A stretch of 64,000 bases of DNA from Intestinibacillus sp964580155 (GTDB lineage: Bacteria; Bacillota; Clostridia; Oscillospirales; Butyricicoccaceae). The stretch spans positions 19,242-83,241 of the forward strand of contig CAZOJP010000002.1 of the NCBI GenBank assembly GCA_964580155.1. The letters are read 5' to 3'. Each line of letters starts with the position of its first letter. The first letter of the stretch is position 1. Below are positions 34,554 to 42,508 of the stretch, in pieces. Position numbers and translations under genes: made by a program. The notes under the pieces are model-generated. The model saw only the letters and a list, made by a program, of their open reading frames with translations. It made no database searches and was not told the origin of the DNA.

Positions 34554-36143
34554 ATGAAGCTATCACGTGCGTGCTTTCAAAACGAAGCGGTGAAAGCATC
34601 CTATAAGCTGCCAACGTTCCGTCTGGAGCAGGTCGCGCGCAACACACACGACCGGCCGACGTGGCTGCACTTTGGCGCGGGCAACATTTTTCGTGCGTTT
34701 CCTGCGGTGCTGTGCCAGCAGCTGCTGAACGAGGGCGCGACAGACACCGGCATCATCTGCTGCGAAGGCTATGATGAGGAAATTGTCAGCCGCTGCTTTC
34801 AGCCATACGAAAATCTCACGATTGCGGTTACGTTGAACGCGGACGGCAGCATCGGCAAAGAGATCGTCGCGTCGGTCACGGAGAGCCTGACCATGATGCA
34901 CGATCAGGCGCGCGTGCGCGAGATTTTCCAAAATCCGTCCTTGCAGATGGTCTCCTTCACCATCACGGAAAAGGGCTACTCGCTGCGCAATGCCGCGCAT
35001 GAGCTGACCGCCGCGGTTCTTTCGGACATGGAAAACGGGCCGCGCGGCTGCAAAACCTTTATGGGGCAGCTGACCGCGCTGTGCCTTGACCGCAAAGCGG
35101 CGTATAACGCACCGCTCGCGCTCGTTTCCATGGACAACTGCTCACACAACGGGGAAAAGCTGCAGGCGGCCGTGATGGAAATTGCACAGCACTGGCAGGA
35201 AAACGGCAAAATCACCGCCGAGGAGCTGGATTATCTGCGCAAGCAGGTCTCCTTCCCGTGGAGCATGATTGACAAGATTACGCCCCGTCCGGACGAGCGT
35301 GTCCGCGCGCAACTGGAACAGGACGGCTTCGAGAAGATCGCGCCGTTTGTCACAACCAAAAACACCTATATTGCGGCCTTTGTCAACGCGGAAAAGCCGC
35401 AGTATCTTGTGGTGGAGGATCTATTCCCGAATGGACGTCCGCCACTTGAGCGTGCAGGCGTTATTTTCACGGAGCGGGAAACCGTCAACAAGGTGGAAAA
35501 GATGAAGGTGTGCACCTGCTTGAATCCGCTGCACACCGCGCTTGCGGTGTATGGCTGTCTGCTGGGCTACACGAGCATCGCGGACGAGATGAAGGATCGG
35601 GAGCTGGTCGCACTCATTGAGACGATGAGCCGCACCGAGGGCATGCCGGTCGTCGTCAATCCCGGCATCATTGATCCGCATCAGTTCCTGCACGAGGTGC
35701 TGACAGAGCGCTTCCCCAATCCGTTCATGCCGGATACGCCGCAGCGCATCGCAACGGACACCTCGCAAAAGCTGCCCGTGCGTTTCGGTGAAAATATCAA
35801 GGCACATCTGGCGCGGGGGACGGCGGGCGAGCTGAGGCTCATGCCGCTGGTGCTGGCGGGCTGGCTGCGCTACCTCATCGGCGTAGACGATGCGGGTGAA
35901 GCGTTCGCGTGCTCGTCCGATCCGCTGCTGGCAGCGCTGCAGGAAAAACTCGGCGGCGTGAAGCTCGGCGCACAGAACGATGCGGAGGCGCTGCAGCCCA
36001 TTCTTTCGGACGCGACCATTTTCGGCCTCGACCTATACGAAGCAGGGCTTGCAGAGCGGATCATCGGCTATTGGCACGAGCTGATGGCAGGGCCGGGAGC
36101 CGTGCGCCGGACGCTGAAAAAGTATACGCAACAAGACAACTGA
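34554..36143 (+). CDS. uxuB: Fructuronate reductase / mannonate oxidoreductase (mannitol dehydrogenase family)
   Basis: A 529-residue long-chain polyol dehydrogenase. The N-terminal Rossmann motif LHFGAGNIFRAFPA and the C-terminal helical domain around FPWSMIDKITPRPDE and CTCLNPLHTALAVYGCLLG (catalytic Lys/Asn region) are present. Next to uxuA it most likely reduces fructuronate to mannonate with NADH. A tagaturonate reductase activity cannot be excluded from sequence alone. The ATG at 34554 follows AAGGTG. The frame also runs upstream into uxuA, which is not coding in that frame. Confidence 0.9.
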   Translation: MKLSRACFQNEAVKASYKLPTFRLEQVARNTHDRPTWLHFGAGNIFRAFPAVLCQQLLNEGATDTGIICCEGYDEEIVSRCFQPYENLTIAVTLNADGSIGKEIVASVTESLTMMHDQARVREIFQNPSLQMVSFTITEKGYSLRNAAHELTAAVLSDMENGPRGCKTFMGQLTALCLDRKAAYNAPLALVSMDNCSHNGEKLQAAVMEIAQHWQENGKITAEELDYLRKQVSFPWSMIDKITPRPDERVRAQLEQDGFEKIAPFVTTKNTYIAAFVNAEKPQYLVVEDLFPNGRPPLERAGVIFTERETVNKVEKMKVCTCLNPLHTALAVYGCLLGYTSIADEMKDRELVALIETMSRTEGMPVVVNPGIIDPHQFLHEVLTERFPNPFMPDTPQRIATDTSQKLPVRFGENIKAHLARGTAGELRLMPLVLAGWLRYLIGVDDAGEAFACSSDPLLAALQEKLGGVKLGAQNDAEALQPILSDATIFGLDLYEAGLAERIIGYWHELMAGPGAVRRTLKKYTQQDN

Positions 36144-36161
36144 TGCCGCGGAGGTGGAACA

Positions 36162-37517
36162 ATGCCGTATTATGCAATAGATTATGGCGCAAAGGGCGAC
36201 GGACAGACGAATGACGCGCAGGCCATACAGGCAGCCATTGATGCCTGCGCCGAAGCGGGCGGAGGCCGGGTTATTTTGACGGCGGGACGCACGTTTTATT
36301 CCAGCTCGATTATTTTAAAGCCCTATGTGGATCTGCATCTGGAGCGGGGAAGCGTGCTGAAGGCGCATGCGGATATCAAGACCTATTTCTGCCCCAACGG
36401 GGGGCAGAAGGACGACGGTGTGGAGCGAGTCGGCACACCGGTCACGCTCAAGCCGTCCTACGCGTTTATTTATGCAAAGGACGCGGACGGAATCGCAGTT
36501 TCCGGCGCGGGTGCGATTGACGGAAACGCCTATGCGTTTGTCGAACGCGTGAGCCCCTACTATGTCACCGGCGATTTTTATCCGCGCCCCACGCTGGTTT
36601 ATGTGGAGCACTGCAATCACATCTCCTTTACCGGGGTGACGATGCGCAACGCACCCTTTTGGACGCTGCATCCCGCAGGATGCGACGATGTGCTGATTTC
36701 GGAAATTCGCATTCTGAACGATCTGGACGTTGCAAATTCCGACGGCATTGACCCCGATCATTCCACAAACGTGCGTATTGTCGGGTGCCACATCACCTGC
36801 GCGGACGATTGCATCTGCCTCAAATCTTCCGCGGGCAATATGGAATACGGGCCGACAAAGAACATCGTGATTTCCGGATGCACGCTGATATCGACCTCCG
36901 CGGCCATCAAAATCGGTACGGAGGGCACGGGGGATTTCGAGAATGTGGTGGTGGACAACTGCGTGATTTCGGACTCCAACCGCGGAATCTCCATCCAGAT
37001 CCGCGACGGCGGCAACGTAAAGAATGTGTCGTTTTCCAATATGATCATCGGCACGCGCCGCTTTGCGGACAGCTGGTGGGGCTGCGCGGAGCCGATCACC
37101 ATATCCACCCACAACCGCGACGAGAACACGCCGTCGGGACATATTTCGGATATCCGCTTTTTCAACATCACCTGCGACAGCGAAAACGGTGTGTTTCTCT
37201 CGGGCAGCGCGGGCAATCACATCGAGGACGTGCTGTTTGAAAACGTGCGTGTGACGCTGCGCGCAAAGAGCAAATGGCCGCGCGGCAGATATGATTTGCG
37301 CCCGGGGATTCACCAGAAGATCGAGGAGATTCCGTCCGCGGGGTTCTATCTGCGCCGCGCGGATGAGGTCACGCTGCGCAATTGCCGCGTCCGCTTTGCA
37401 GGCGAGGATATGGAGGGCTTCGGTCATGCGGTGTTCGCGGAGGACTGCACCGACGTCGATTTGCAGGCGTTCCAAGGCAAGGCCGCAAGACCGGAACTGG
37501 AGGATGTTCTGCTATGA
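36162..37517 (+). CDS. Glycoside hydrolase family 28 (polygalacturonase-like), intracellular
   Basis: A 451-residue right-handed beta-helix enzyme of the pectinase family, beginning DYGAKGDGQTNDAQAIQAAI. Catalytic aspartates are in NSDGID (about residue 190) and CADDCI. The usual GHG motif is replaced by STSAAIKIGTE, and the RIK motif by SIQIRDGG, changes seen in some exo-acting or unsaturated-product GH28 enzymes. There is no signal peptide, so it should act on imported oligomers in the cytoplasm. The ATG at 36162 follows GGAGGTGG. It overlaps uxaC by 4 bp. Confidence 0.85.
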   Translation: MPYYAIDYGAKGDGQTNDAQAIQAAIDACAEAGGGRVILTAGRTFYSSSIILKPYVDLHLERGSVLKAHADIKTYFCPNGGQKDDGVERVGTPVTLKPSYAFIYAKDADGIAVSGAGAIDGNAYAFVERVSPYYVTGDFYPRPTLVYVEHCNHISFTGVTMRNAPFWTLHPAGCDDVLISEIRILNDLDVANSDGIDPDHSTNVRIVGCHITCADDCICLKSSAGNMEYGPTKNIVISGCTLISTSAAIKIGTEGTGDFENVVVDNCVISDSNRGISIQIRDGGNVKNVSFSNMIIGTRRFADSWWGCAEPITISTHNRDENTPSGHISDIRFFNITCDSENGVFLSGSAGNHIEDVLFENVRVTLRAKSKWPRGRYDLRPGIHQKIEEIPSAGFYLRRADEVTLRNCRVRFAGEDMEGFGHAVFAEDCTDVDLQAFQGKAARPELEDVLL

Positions 37518-38914
37518 AGCCCTTTATGAACGGTGATTTCCTTCTGGAGACCGAAACCGCGCGGAGCCTGTACCATGAATGCGCGGAAAAACTTCCGATT
37601 ATTGACTATCACTGTCACATCAGCCCGCAAGAGATTGCCGAGGATCGCGTCTTTTCGACAATCACACAAATCTGGCTGGGCGGCGACCACTATAAGTGGA
37701 GACTGATGCGCGCGGGCGGCGTGCCTGAGGATCTGGTGACGGGAAACGGAGACGATCGGGAGAAATTCCGCGCCTATGCCGCGCTGATGCCCAAGCTGAT
37801 CGGAAATCCGCTTTATCATTGGAGCCATTTGGAGCTGCAGCGTTATTTTGGGGTTTCCGAGCCGCTTTGCGCGGGAAACGCAGATGAAATCTATGACCGC
37901 TGCAACGAAAAGCTGCGCAAGACCTCGGCGCGCAAGCTCATCGAGCAGTCCAATGTATATGCAATCTGCACAACGGACGATCCGTGCGACACGCTGGAAT
38001 GGCATGATATAATCGCGGCGGATGCATCATTTTCGTGCAAGGTGCTGCCGACTTTTCGACCGGACAAGGCTATCCAGCTTGAAAAGGAGGGCTTTGCGGC
38101 ATACATCAGACGGCTGGAGGGCGTTGTCGGCCGCGCGCTGAACACGGTCGACGGCTTAATCGGCGCCCTACGGTCGCGTGTGACGTACTTTGCGGCACAC
38201 GGCTGCCGCGGCGCGGATCACGGCATGGATCGTCTGGTGTTTGCAGAGCCGGATCCCGTGCAGGCACAGATTGCGTATTCGATGGCGCTGCAGGGAGAAC
38301 ACCCGACGGCGGAGCAGGCCGAGGCCTTCAAAACGCTGCTTACAGTCGCAATGGCGAACTGCTATGCCGAGCACGGCTGGGTGATGCAGATCCACTTTGG
38401 CTGCCTGCGCGACAACAACCGTGCGCAGTTTCGCGCCCTCGGGCCGGATACCGGCTATGATGCGGTCAACGCGGATTCGGGTGTGGAGAATCTGGGCAGG
38501 CTGCTCAACGCGATGAACGAGCAGGGAGAGCTGCCTAAAACGGTGCTGTACTCGCTTTCTCCGTCGGATAATACCGCCATTGAAACGGTGATGGCATGCT
38601 TCCAGGGCGGCGGCCTTGTGGGGAAGCTGCAGCACGGCGCGGCATGGTGGTTCAACGACACCAAGAGCGGCATGATCCGTCAGCTGACCGATCTGGCGGC
38701 AAATGGGGTGCTGGGAGCGTTCATCGGCATGCTGACGGACAGCAGATCGTTCCTATCCTATGCCCGACATGAATATTTCCGCCGCATCTTATGCAATTTA
38801 ATCGGAGAATGGGTGGAAAACGGCGAATATCCGAATCATAAAGAGAGCCTGCATGGCTTGATCCAAGATATTTGCATCCGCAATGTCAATGACTATTTCC
38901 TGTTTGAGATGTAG
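37514..38914 (+). CDS. uxaC: Glucuronate isomerase UxaC
   Basis: A 466-residue amidohydrolase-fold isomerase. It starts MKPFMNGDFLLETETA, has the metal-binding IIDYHCHISPQEIAEDR, and the later QIHFGCLRDNN and GAWWFNDTKSGM segments. It interconverts glucuronate and fructuronate, and galacturonate and tagaturonate. The ATG at 37514 overlaps the GH28 stop (ATGA) and follows GGAGG. The frame extends upstream into the GH28 gene without meaning. Last gene of the operon; a strong terminator follows. Confidence 0.95.
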   Translation: MKPFMNGDFLLETETARSLYHECAEKLPIIDYHCHISPQEIAEDRVFSTITQIWLGGDHYKWRLMRAGGVPEDLVTGNGDDREKFRAYAALMPKLIGNPLYHWSHLELQRYFGVSEPLCAGNADEIYDRCNEKLRKTSARKLIEQSNVYAICTTDDPCDTLEWHDIIAADASFSCKVLPTFRPDKAIQLEKEGFAAYIRRLEGVVGRALNTVDGLIGALRSRVTYFAAHGCRGADHGMDRLVFAEPDPVQAQIAYSMALQGEHPTAEQAEAFKTLLTVAMANCYAEHGWVMQIHFGCLRDNNRAQFRALGPDTGYDAVNADSGVENLGRLLNAMNEQGELPKTVLYSLSPSDNTAIETVMACFQGGGLVGKLQHGAAWWFNDTKSGMIRQLTDLAANGVLGAFIGMLTDSRSFLSYARHEYFRRILCNLIGEWVENGEYPNHKESLHGLIQDICIRNVNDYFLFEM

Positions 38915-38934
38915 CGTATTTTGATGACTGCACA

Positions 38935-38968
38935 AGCCCCCTGCCGCGAGAGCGCGGCAGGGGGCTTT
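38935..38968 (+). terminator. Terminator after uxaC
   Basis: A perfect GC-rich 13-bp stem (38935-38947 with 38954-38966) followed by only TTTC. The stem is very strong but the T-run is short. Confidence 0.75.
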
Positions 38969-39043
38969 CACGCGCTGCAACTACAAAGTTCTTGTAGAAA
39001 TCGCAAAAAAATCATAGGAATTGTCGATTTTCATGTTTGGGTA

Positions 39044-39052
39044 TGCTATACT
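39044..39052 (+). promoter_or_regulatory. Extended -10 promoter of the NSS transporter gene
   Basis: TGCTATACT (39044-39052); no good -35 at 17 bp (TTGTCG lies 20 bp upstream). Leader of about 100 nt. Confidence 0.5.
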
Positions 39053-39072
39053 ATATAAGTTACGATTTTTTG

Positions 39073-39142
39073 CCGCCTTGCAGGACACGAAGCTGCAAGA
39101 GGCGGAAGCACTAAAAAGCATATGCGCCGGAGAATTTCCGGC
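39073..39142 (+). other. Structured leader of the NSS transporter gene
   Basis: Two hairpins: 39073-39083 with 39093-39105 (11 bp with a 2-nt bulge) and 39126-39131 with 39137-39142 (GCCGGA/TCCGGC). The second ends about 8 nt before the ribosome site AACGGAGGGGG. I do not recognise a known riboswitch. Confidence 0.4.
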
Positions 39143-39160
39143 AAAACGGAGGGGGACATT

Positions 39161-40549
39161 ATGAAAGAAAGCAGAAGCAGCTTTGGCAGCCGCATGGGAT
39201 TTGTGCTCGCGGCGGCAGGCTCTGCGGTTGGTCTGGGCAATCTGTGGCGGTTTCCGTATCTCGCAGCAAAGTACGGCGGCGGCATTTTCCTGCTCGTCTA
39301 TATTGTGCTTGCGGTCACGTTTGGCTTTGCCTTGATGCTCACCGAGATTGCAATCGGCCGAAAAACGCGCCTGTCGTGCATCGGTGCATATCGCGCGCTC
39401 GATAAGCGATTTGGGTTTCTCGGCTGGATAGCCGCGCTGGTTCCGGTCATTATCGTGCCGTATTATTGCGTCATAGGCGGCTGGGTGCTCAAGTATCTGG
39501 CGGAATTTGTCGCAGGGCGCGGCGCTTTGGTCGCGGCGGATGCAGACCAATATTTCGCCTCGTTCATCAGCGACGCGGGCAGCGGATTTTTCAGCACACC
39601 CACGCCGTGGTTCATTCTTTTCGCGCTCCTGACGATGGTTGTCGTGCTGGGCGGCGTGGAAAAGGGCATCGAAAAGGTGAGTAGCATCATGATGCCGATA
39701 CTCGTCGTGCTGTCGATTGTGGTGGCGATTTTCTCGCTGACCATGCCGGGGGCGCTCGCGGGTCTGAAATACTATCTGATGCCGGACTTTAGCAAATTTT
39801 CCACCGCAACCGTGCTGGGTGCGATGGGGCAGATGTTTTATTCGATGTCGCTTGCAATGGGCATTATGATCACCTACGGCTCCTATATGCAAAAGGAAAA
39901 CTTTATGGAGCGCTCGGTCGCTCAAATCGAAATTTTCGACACCGGCATTGCATTCATTGCGGGTTTGATGATTATTCCCGCAGTGGTTGCGTTCAACGGC
40001 GGCGATCCCACGCTCGCGCAGCAGAGCGCCGGCCCGGGACTGATGTTCGTGGTGCTGCCGCGCGTATTTGAGGCGATGCACTGGGGCGGCTTTATCGGCG
40101 CGGTATTCTTCCTGCTCGTGCTGTTTGCCGCACTGACCTCATCCATCTCGCTGATGGAGACCGTGGTGTCAATCGTGCAGGACAAGCTGCACTGGAAGCG
40201 TGTGCCCGCGACGCTTGCGGTCACCGTGATTATTTTGGCGATGGGCATGCTGTCCTGCCTCGGCTATAGCGAAAGCTTCGCGGCGATTCAGCCGCTCGGC
40301 ATGGCATTCCTCGACTTCTTTGACTTCATCTCCAACTCGGTCATGATGCCGATTGTCGCATTCCTGACCTGTATCCTGATCGGTCATGTGGTGGGCACAA
40401 AGGTCATCGCAGACGAGGTCAAGGAGGAAAACGGCATCTTCCACCGCGAGGGACTGCACCGCGTGATGATTCGCTGGGGGGCACCGGTTCTGCTGCTCGC
40501 GATCCTGGGCGGAGAGCTGCTTAAATTCTTCGGAATCATCAATATTTAA
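39161..40549 (+). CDS. Sodium:neurotransmitter symporter (NSS/SNF) family transporter
   Basis: A 462-residue Na+-dependent symporter of the LeuT fold with eleven or twelve helices. The start of helix 1 reads RMGFVLAAAGSAVGLGNLWR, including the unwound Na+/substrate site, followed by FPYLAAKYGGG. The family takes up amino acids (tryptophan in TnaT, tyrosine in Tyt1, leucine in LeuT); the substrate here is unknown. The ATG at 39161 follows GGAGGGGG; an earlier in-frame start at 39122 falls within the leader hairpins. It is a single-gene unit between two terminators. Confidence 0.92.
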   Translation: MKESRSSFGSRMGFVLAAAGSAVGLGNLWRFPYLAAKYGGGIFLLVYIVLAVTFGFALMLTEIAIGRKTRLSCIGAYRALDKRFGFLGWIAALVPVIIVPYYCVIGGWVLKYLAEFVAGRGALVAADADQYFASFISDAGSGFFSTPTPWFILFALLTMVVVLGGVEKGIEKVSSIMMPILVVLSIVVAIFSLTMPGALAGLKYYLMPDFSKFSTATVLGAMGQMFYSMSLAMGIMITYGSYMQKENFMERSVAQIEIFDTGIAFIAGLMIIPAVVAFNGGDPTLAQQSAGPGLMFVVLPRVFEAMHWGGFIGAVFFLLVLFAALTSSISLMETVVSIVQDKLHWKRVPATLAVTVIILAMGMLSCLGYSESFAAIQPLGMAFLDFFDFISNSVMMPIVAFLTCILIGHVVGTKVIADEVKEENGIFHREGLHRVMIRWGAPVLLLAILGGELLKFFGIINI

Positions 40550-40626
40550 CACAAAAAAATCCGCTTCGCCCTGAAATAGCTTCGGGGCGAAACGAAGAGC
40601 GCCGGAATGATCGATTTCGGCAACAC

Positions 40627-40661
40627 AAAGCCGGCACCGTTTTAAGCGGTGCCGGCTTTTG
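40627..40661. terminator. Bidirectional terminator between NSS and diguanylate cyclase genes
   Basis: A perfect 13-bp stem (40627-40639 with 40647-40659), 7-nt loop, then TTGTT; on the other strand AAAAG leads in. A weaker GC-rich hairpin (TTCGCCC...GGGGCGAA) lies at about 40566-40592. Confidence 0.82.
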
Positions 40662-40697
40662 TTATATGCCTGCGGTCACACAGTGCCGCGCAGGGCG

Positions 40698-42473
40698 CTA
40701 TTCAGATTCCGTGTTTTCGACAACCATGTTCCGTCCGTTGTTTTTAGCCTGATATAAAGCCTGGTCTGCCTTGCATATCAGCTGCTCGGACGATTCGCCG
40801 GAAGAAGGGGTCATATGCGCCACGCCAATGCTGATGGTGACCCTGCCGAAAGGGGAGTTTGCATGCTCGATCTGCAAGGACTCGACTCCGCGTCTGATGT
40901 CTTCCGCGAAAGCGACAAGATTTTTAGGCTGCGCGTCCTGAATCAGAACGATAAATTCTTCGCCGCCAAAGCGTGCGGCGAGATCCGTTGATCGCCGGGC
41001 CTTTCCGGCGATGAGGGTTCCGATTGCCCGGAGCGCATCATCGCCCGCCGGATGTCCGTAGGAATCGTTAAAATCCTTAAACAAATCAATGTCGATCATG
41101 AAGAGTCCGATGCACCAGCGGTAGCGCAATGCGGTGTTCCAAGCGTGCTGCAGGGTTGTATCGAACTGCCTCCTGTTGGATATTCCGATGAGTCCGTCCG
41201 TAAAGGATAACCGCTTCAACTCTTCGTTGCGCTCCTCCAGCTCCTGCGTTCTGAGCGCGACGGTTTCCTCCAGGGTGGTTACTGTCTGCGTGATGCGCAG
41301 CCCCATTTCATTAAAGGAGCGCGTTAACCGTCCGATCTCGTCCCTTCTTGCGTTGTCGGGGATGGAGGCCAGTTCCCCGTGCGCCAAAGCTTCCGCAGAT
41401 GCACTGAGGGTGGTGATGGGTTTCACCACACGATTCGCTATATATGTTGTAAAAATAACAGATAGTATAAGAGATAATATCATAATCATGACCGAATGCC
41501 GGATTGCATTGTTTACATCGCCGAAGAAGTCGTCCTCTGCCATTACGACGTAGATGTCCCAATCCAGCCCGTGTTCCTGATATTCCGAAAACCCGACATA
41601 GTATTCTTTCCCCCAAATCGAGAACTTGGGGAGCGCGCCTACCTGCTCATATGCGGGTAACGAGGTTGCACTTTGAATGAGGGTACTGTTCACGTCTTGA
41701 ATGGGGATGAGCTCGGAAGCCCCGTCGCGGATGCGATAAGCGGGCGAGTCCAATGTGGAGGCGACCAGCATGCCGGCGCCGTCCACGACGAACACCTCTC
41801 CCGAGTCGCCGATGGGCAGATCGCCCAGCGTTTCCCCCAGCCAGGATAATAAGTAGTTGACACCGAGGACCCCTTCCAACTGGTGATCCTGATTATAGAT
41901 CGGATAGCTGGCGGTGATTGTGGGTTCGTGAAACACAAAATGGCTGTACACGCTGCTGAAGACAGGCTCGCCTGCCTCTGCGGCCTCCGTATACCACGGG
42001 CGCGTGCGCGCGTCGAAATCAGGAAAACGCTCCTTTACTTCTACGCCTTGTCCGGTGCTGTCGATGCGATAATACCAGGAGGCGCCGCCTGTGGAGCTGT
42101 CGTTGCGCGCAACCTGAATTTCATCGTTTTTCGTGCGGCGTGCACCGTAAAAGGATCCGTCCGGCAGCCCGATAAACGTCATCGCCACATCGGGATAGAG
42201 CTTGACGTGACCGGAAAAATACCGTTCTCTTTTTGCGGGGGAGGAAAGATCCAGCATGCCGCACTCAAGATGGTTGTAGTGCATCTGGTTGAGCTGCATG
42301 GCCGACCCCAGCCGTTGGGACAGCTCGGTGTTGACTTGGCGCTGCATCTGCTCGTGCAGCTCGCGCAAAATCAAGTGGGAGCTGCGTATGCTGGCCCGTA
42401 TAGGGATGAATCCGATAAAGACAATTGTGACAAATAACAGCAGCAATGAAGGGAGTATAAACCACTTCTTCAT
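40698..42473 (-). CDS. Membrane diguanylate cyclase (Cache-like sensor, HAMP, GGDEF)
   Basis: A 591-residue protein: helix 1 (residues 5-25), an extracytoplasmic Cache-like sensor of about 280 residues (FDARTRPWYTEA is a typical Cache motif), helix 2 near 310-335, HAMP (VVKPITTLSASAEALAHGE), short coiled coil and a C-terminal GGDEF domain. The active site reads RFGGEEF and the inhibitory I-site RSTD stands exactly five residues before it, so it should make cyclic di-GMP and be product-inhibited. The ATG at 42473 has little ribosome site apart from AGGAGGGA upstream. It is 35 bp after the HD-GYP gene and probably co-transcribed. Confidence 0.9.
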   Translation of the reverse strand: MKKWFILPSLLLLFVTIVFIGFIPIRASIRSSHLILRELHEQMQRQVNTELSQRLGSAMQLNQMHYNHLECGMLDLSSPAKRERYFSGHVKLYPDVAMTFIGLPDGSFYGARRTKNDEIQVARNDSSTGGASWYYRIDSTGQGVEVKERFPDFDARTRPWYTEAAEAGEPVFSSVYSHFVFHEPTITASYPIYNQDHQLEGVLGVNYLLSWLGETLGDLPIGDSGEVFVVDGAGMLVASTLDSPAYRIRDGASELIPIQDVNSTLIQSATSLPAYEQVGALPKFSIWGKEYYVGFSEYQEHGLDWDIYVVMAEDDFFGDVNNAIRHSVMIMILSLILSVIFTTYIANRVVKPITTLSASAEALAHGELASIPDNARRDEIGRLTRSFNEMGLRITQTVTTLEETVALRTQELEERNEELKRLSFTDGLIGISNRRQFDTTLQHAWNTALRYRWCIGLFMIDIDLFKDFNDSYGHPAGDDALRAIGTLIAGKARRSTDLAARFGGEEFIVLIQDAQPKNLVAFAEDIRRGVESLQIEHANSPFGRVTISIGVAHMTPSSGESSEQLICKADQALYQAKNNGRNMVVENTESE

Positions 42474-42508
42474 AAAATATATCCCTCCTAAGCTTTTATT
42501 TTGCGGGG

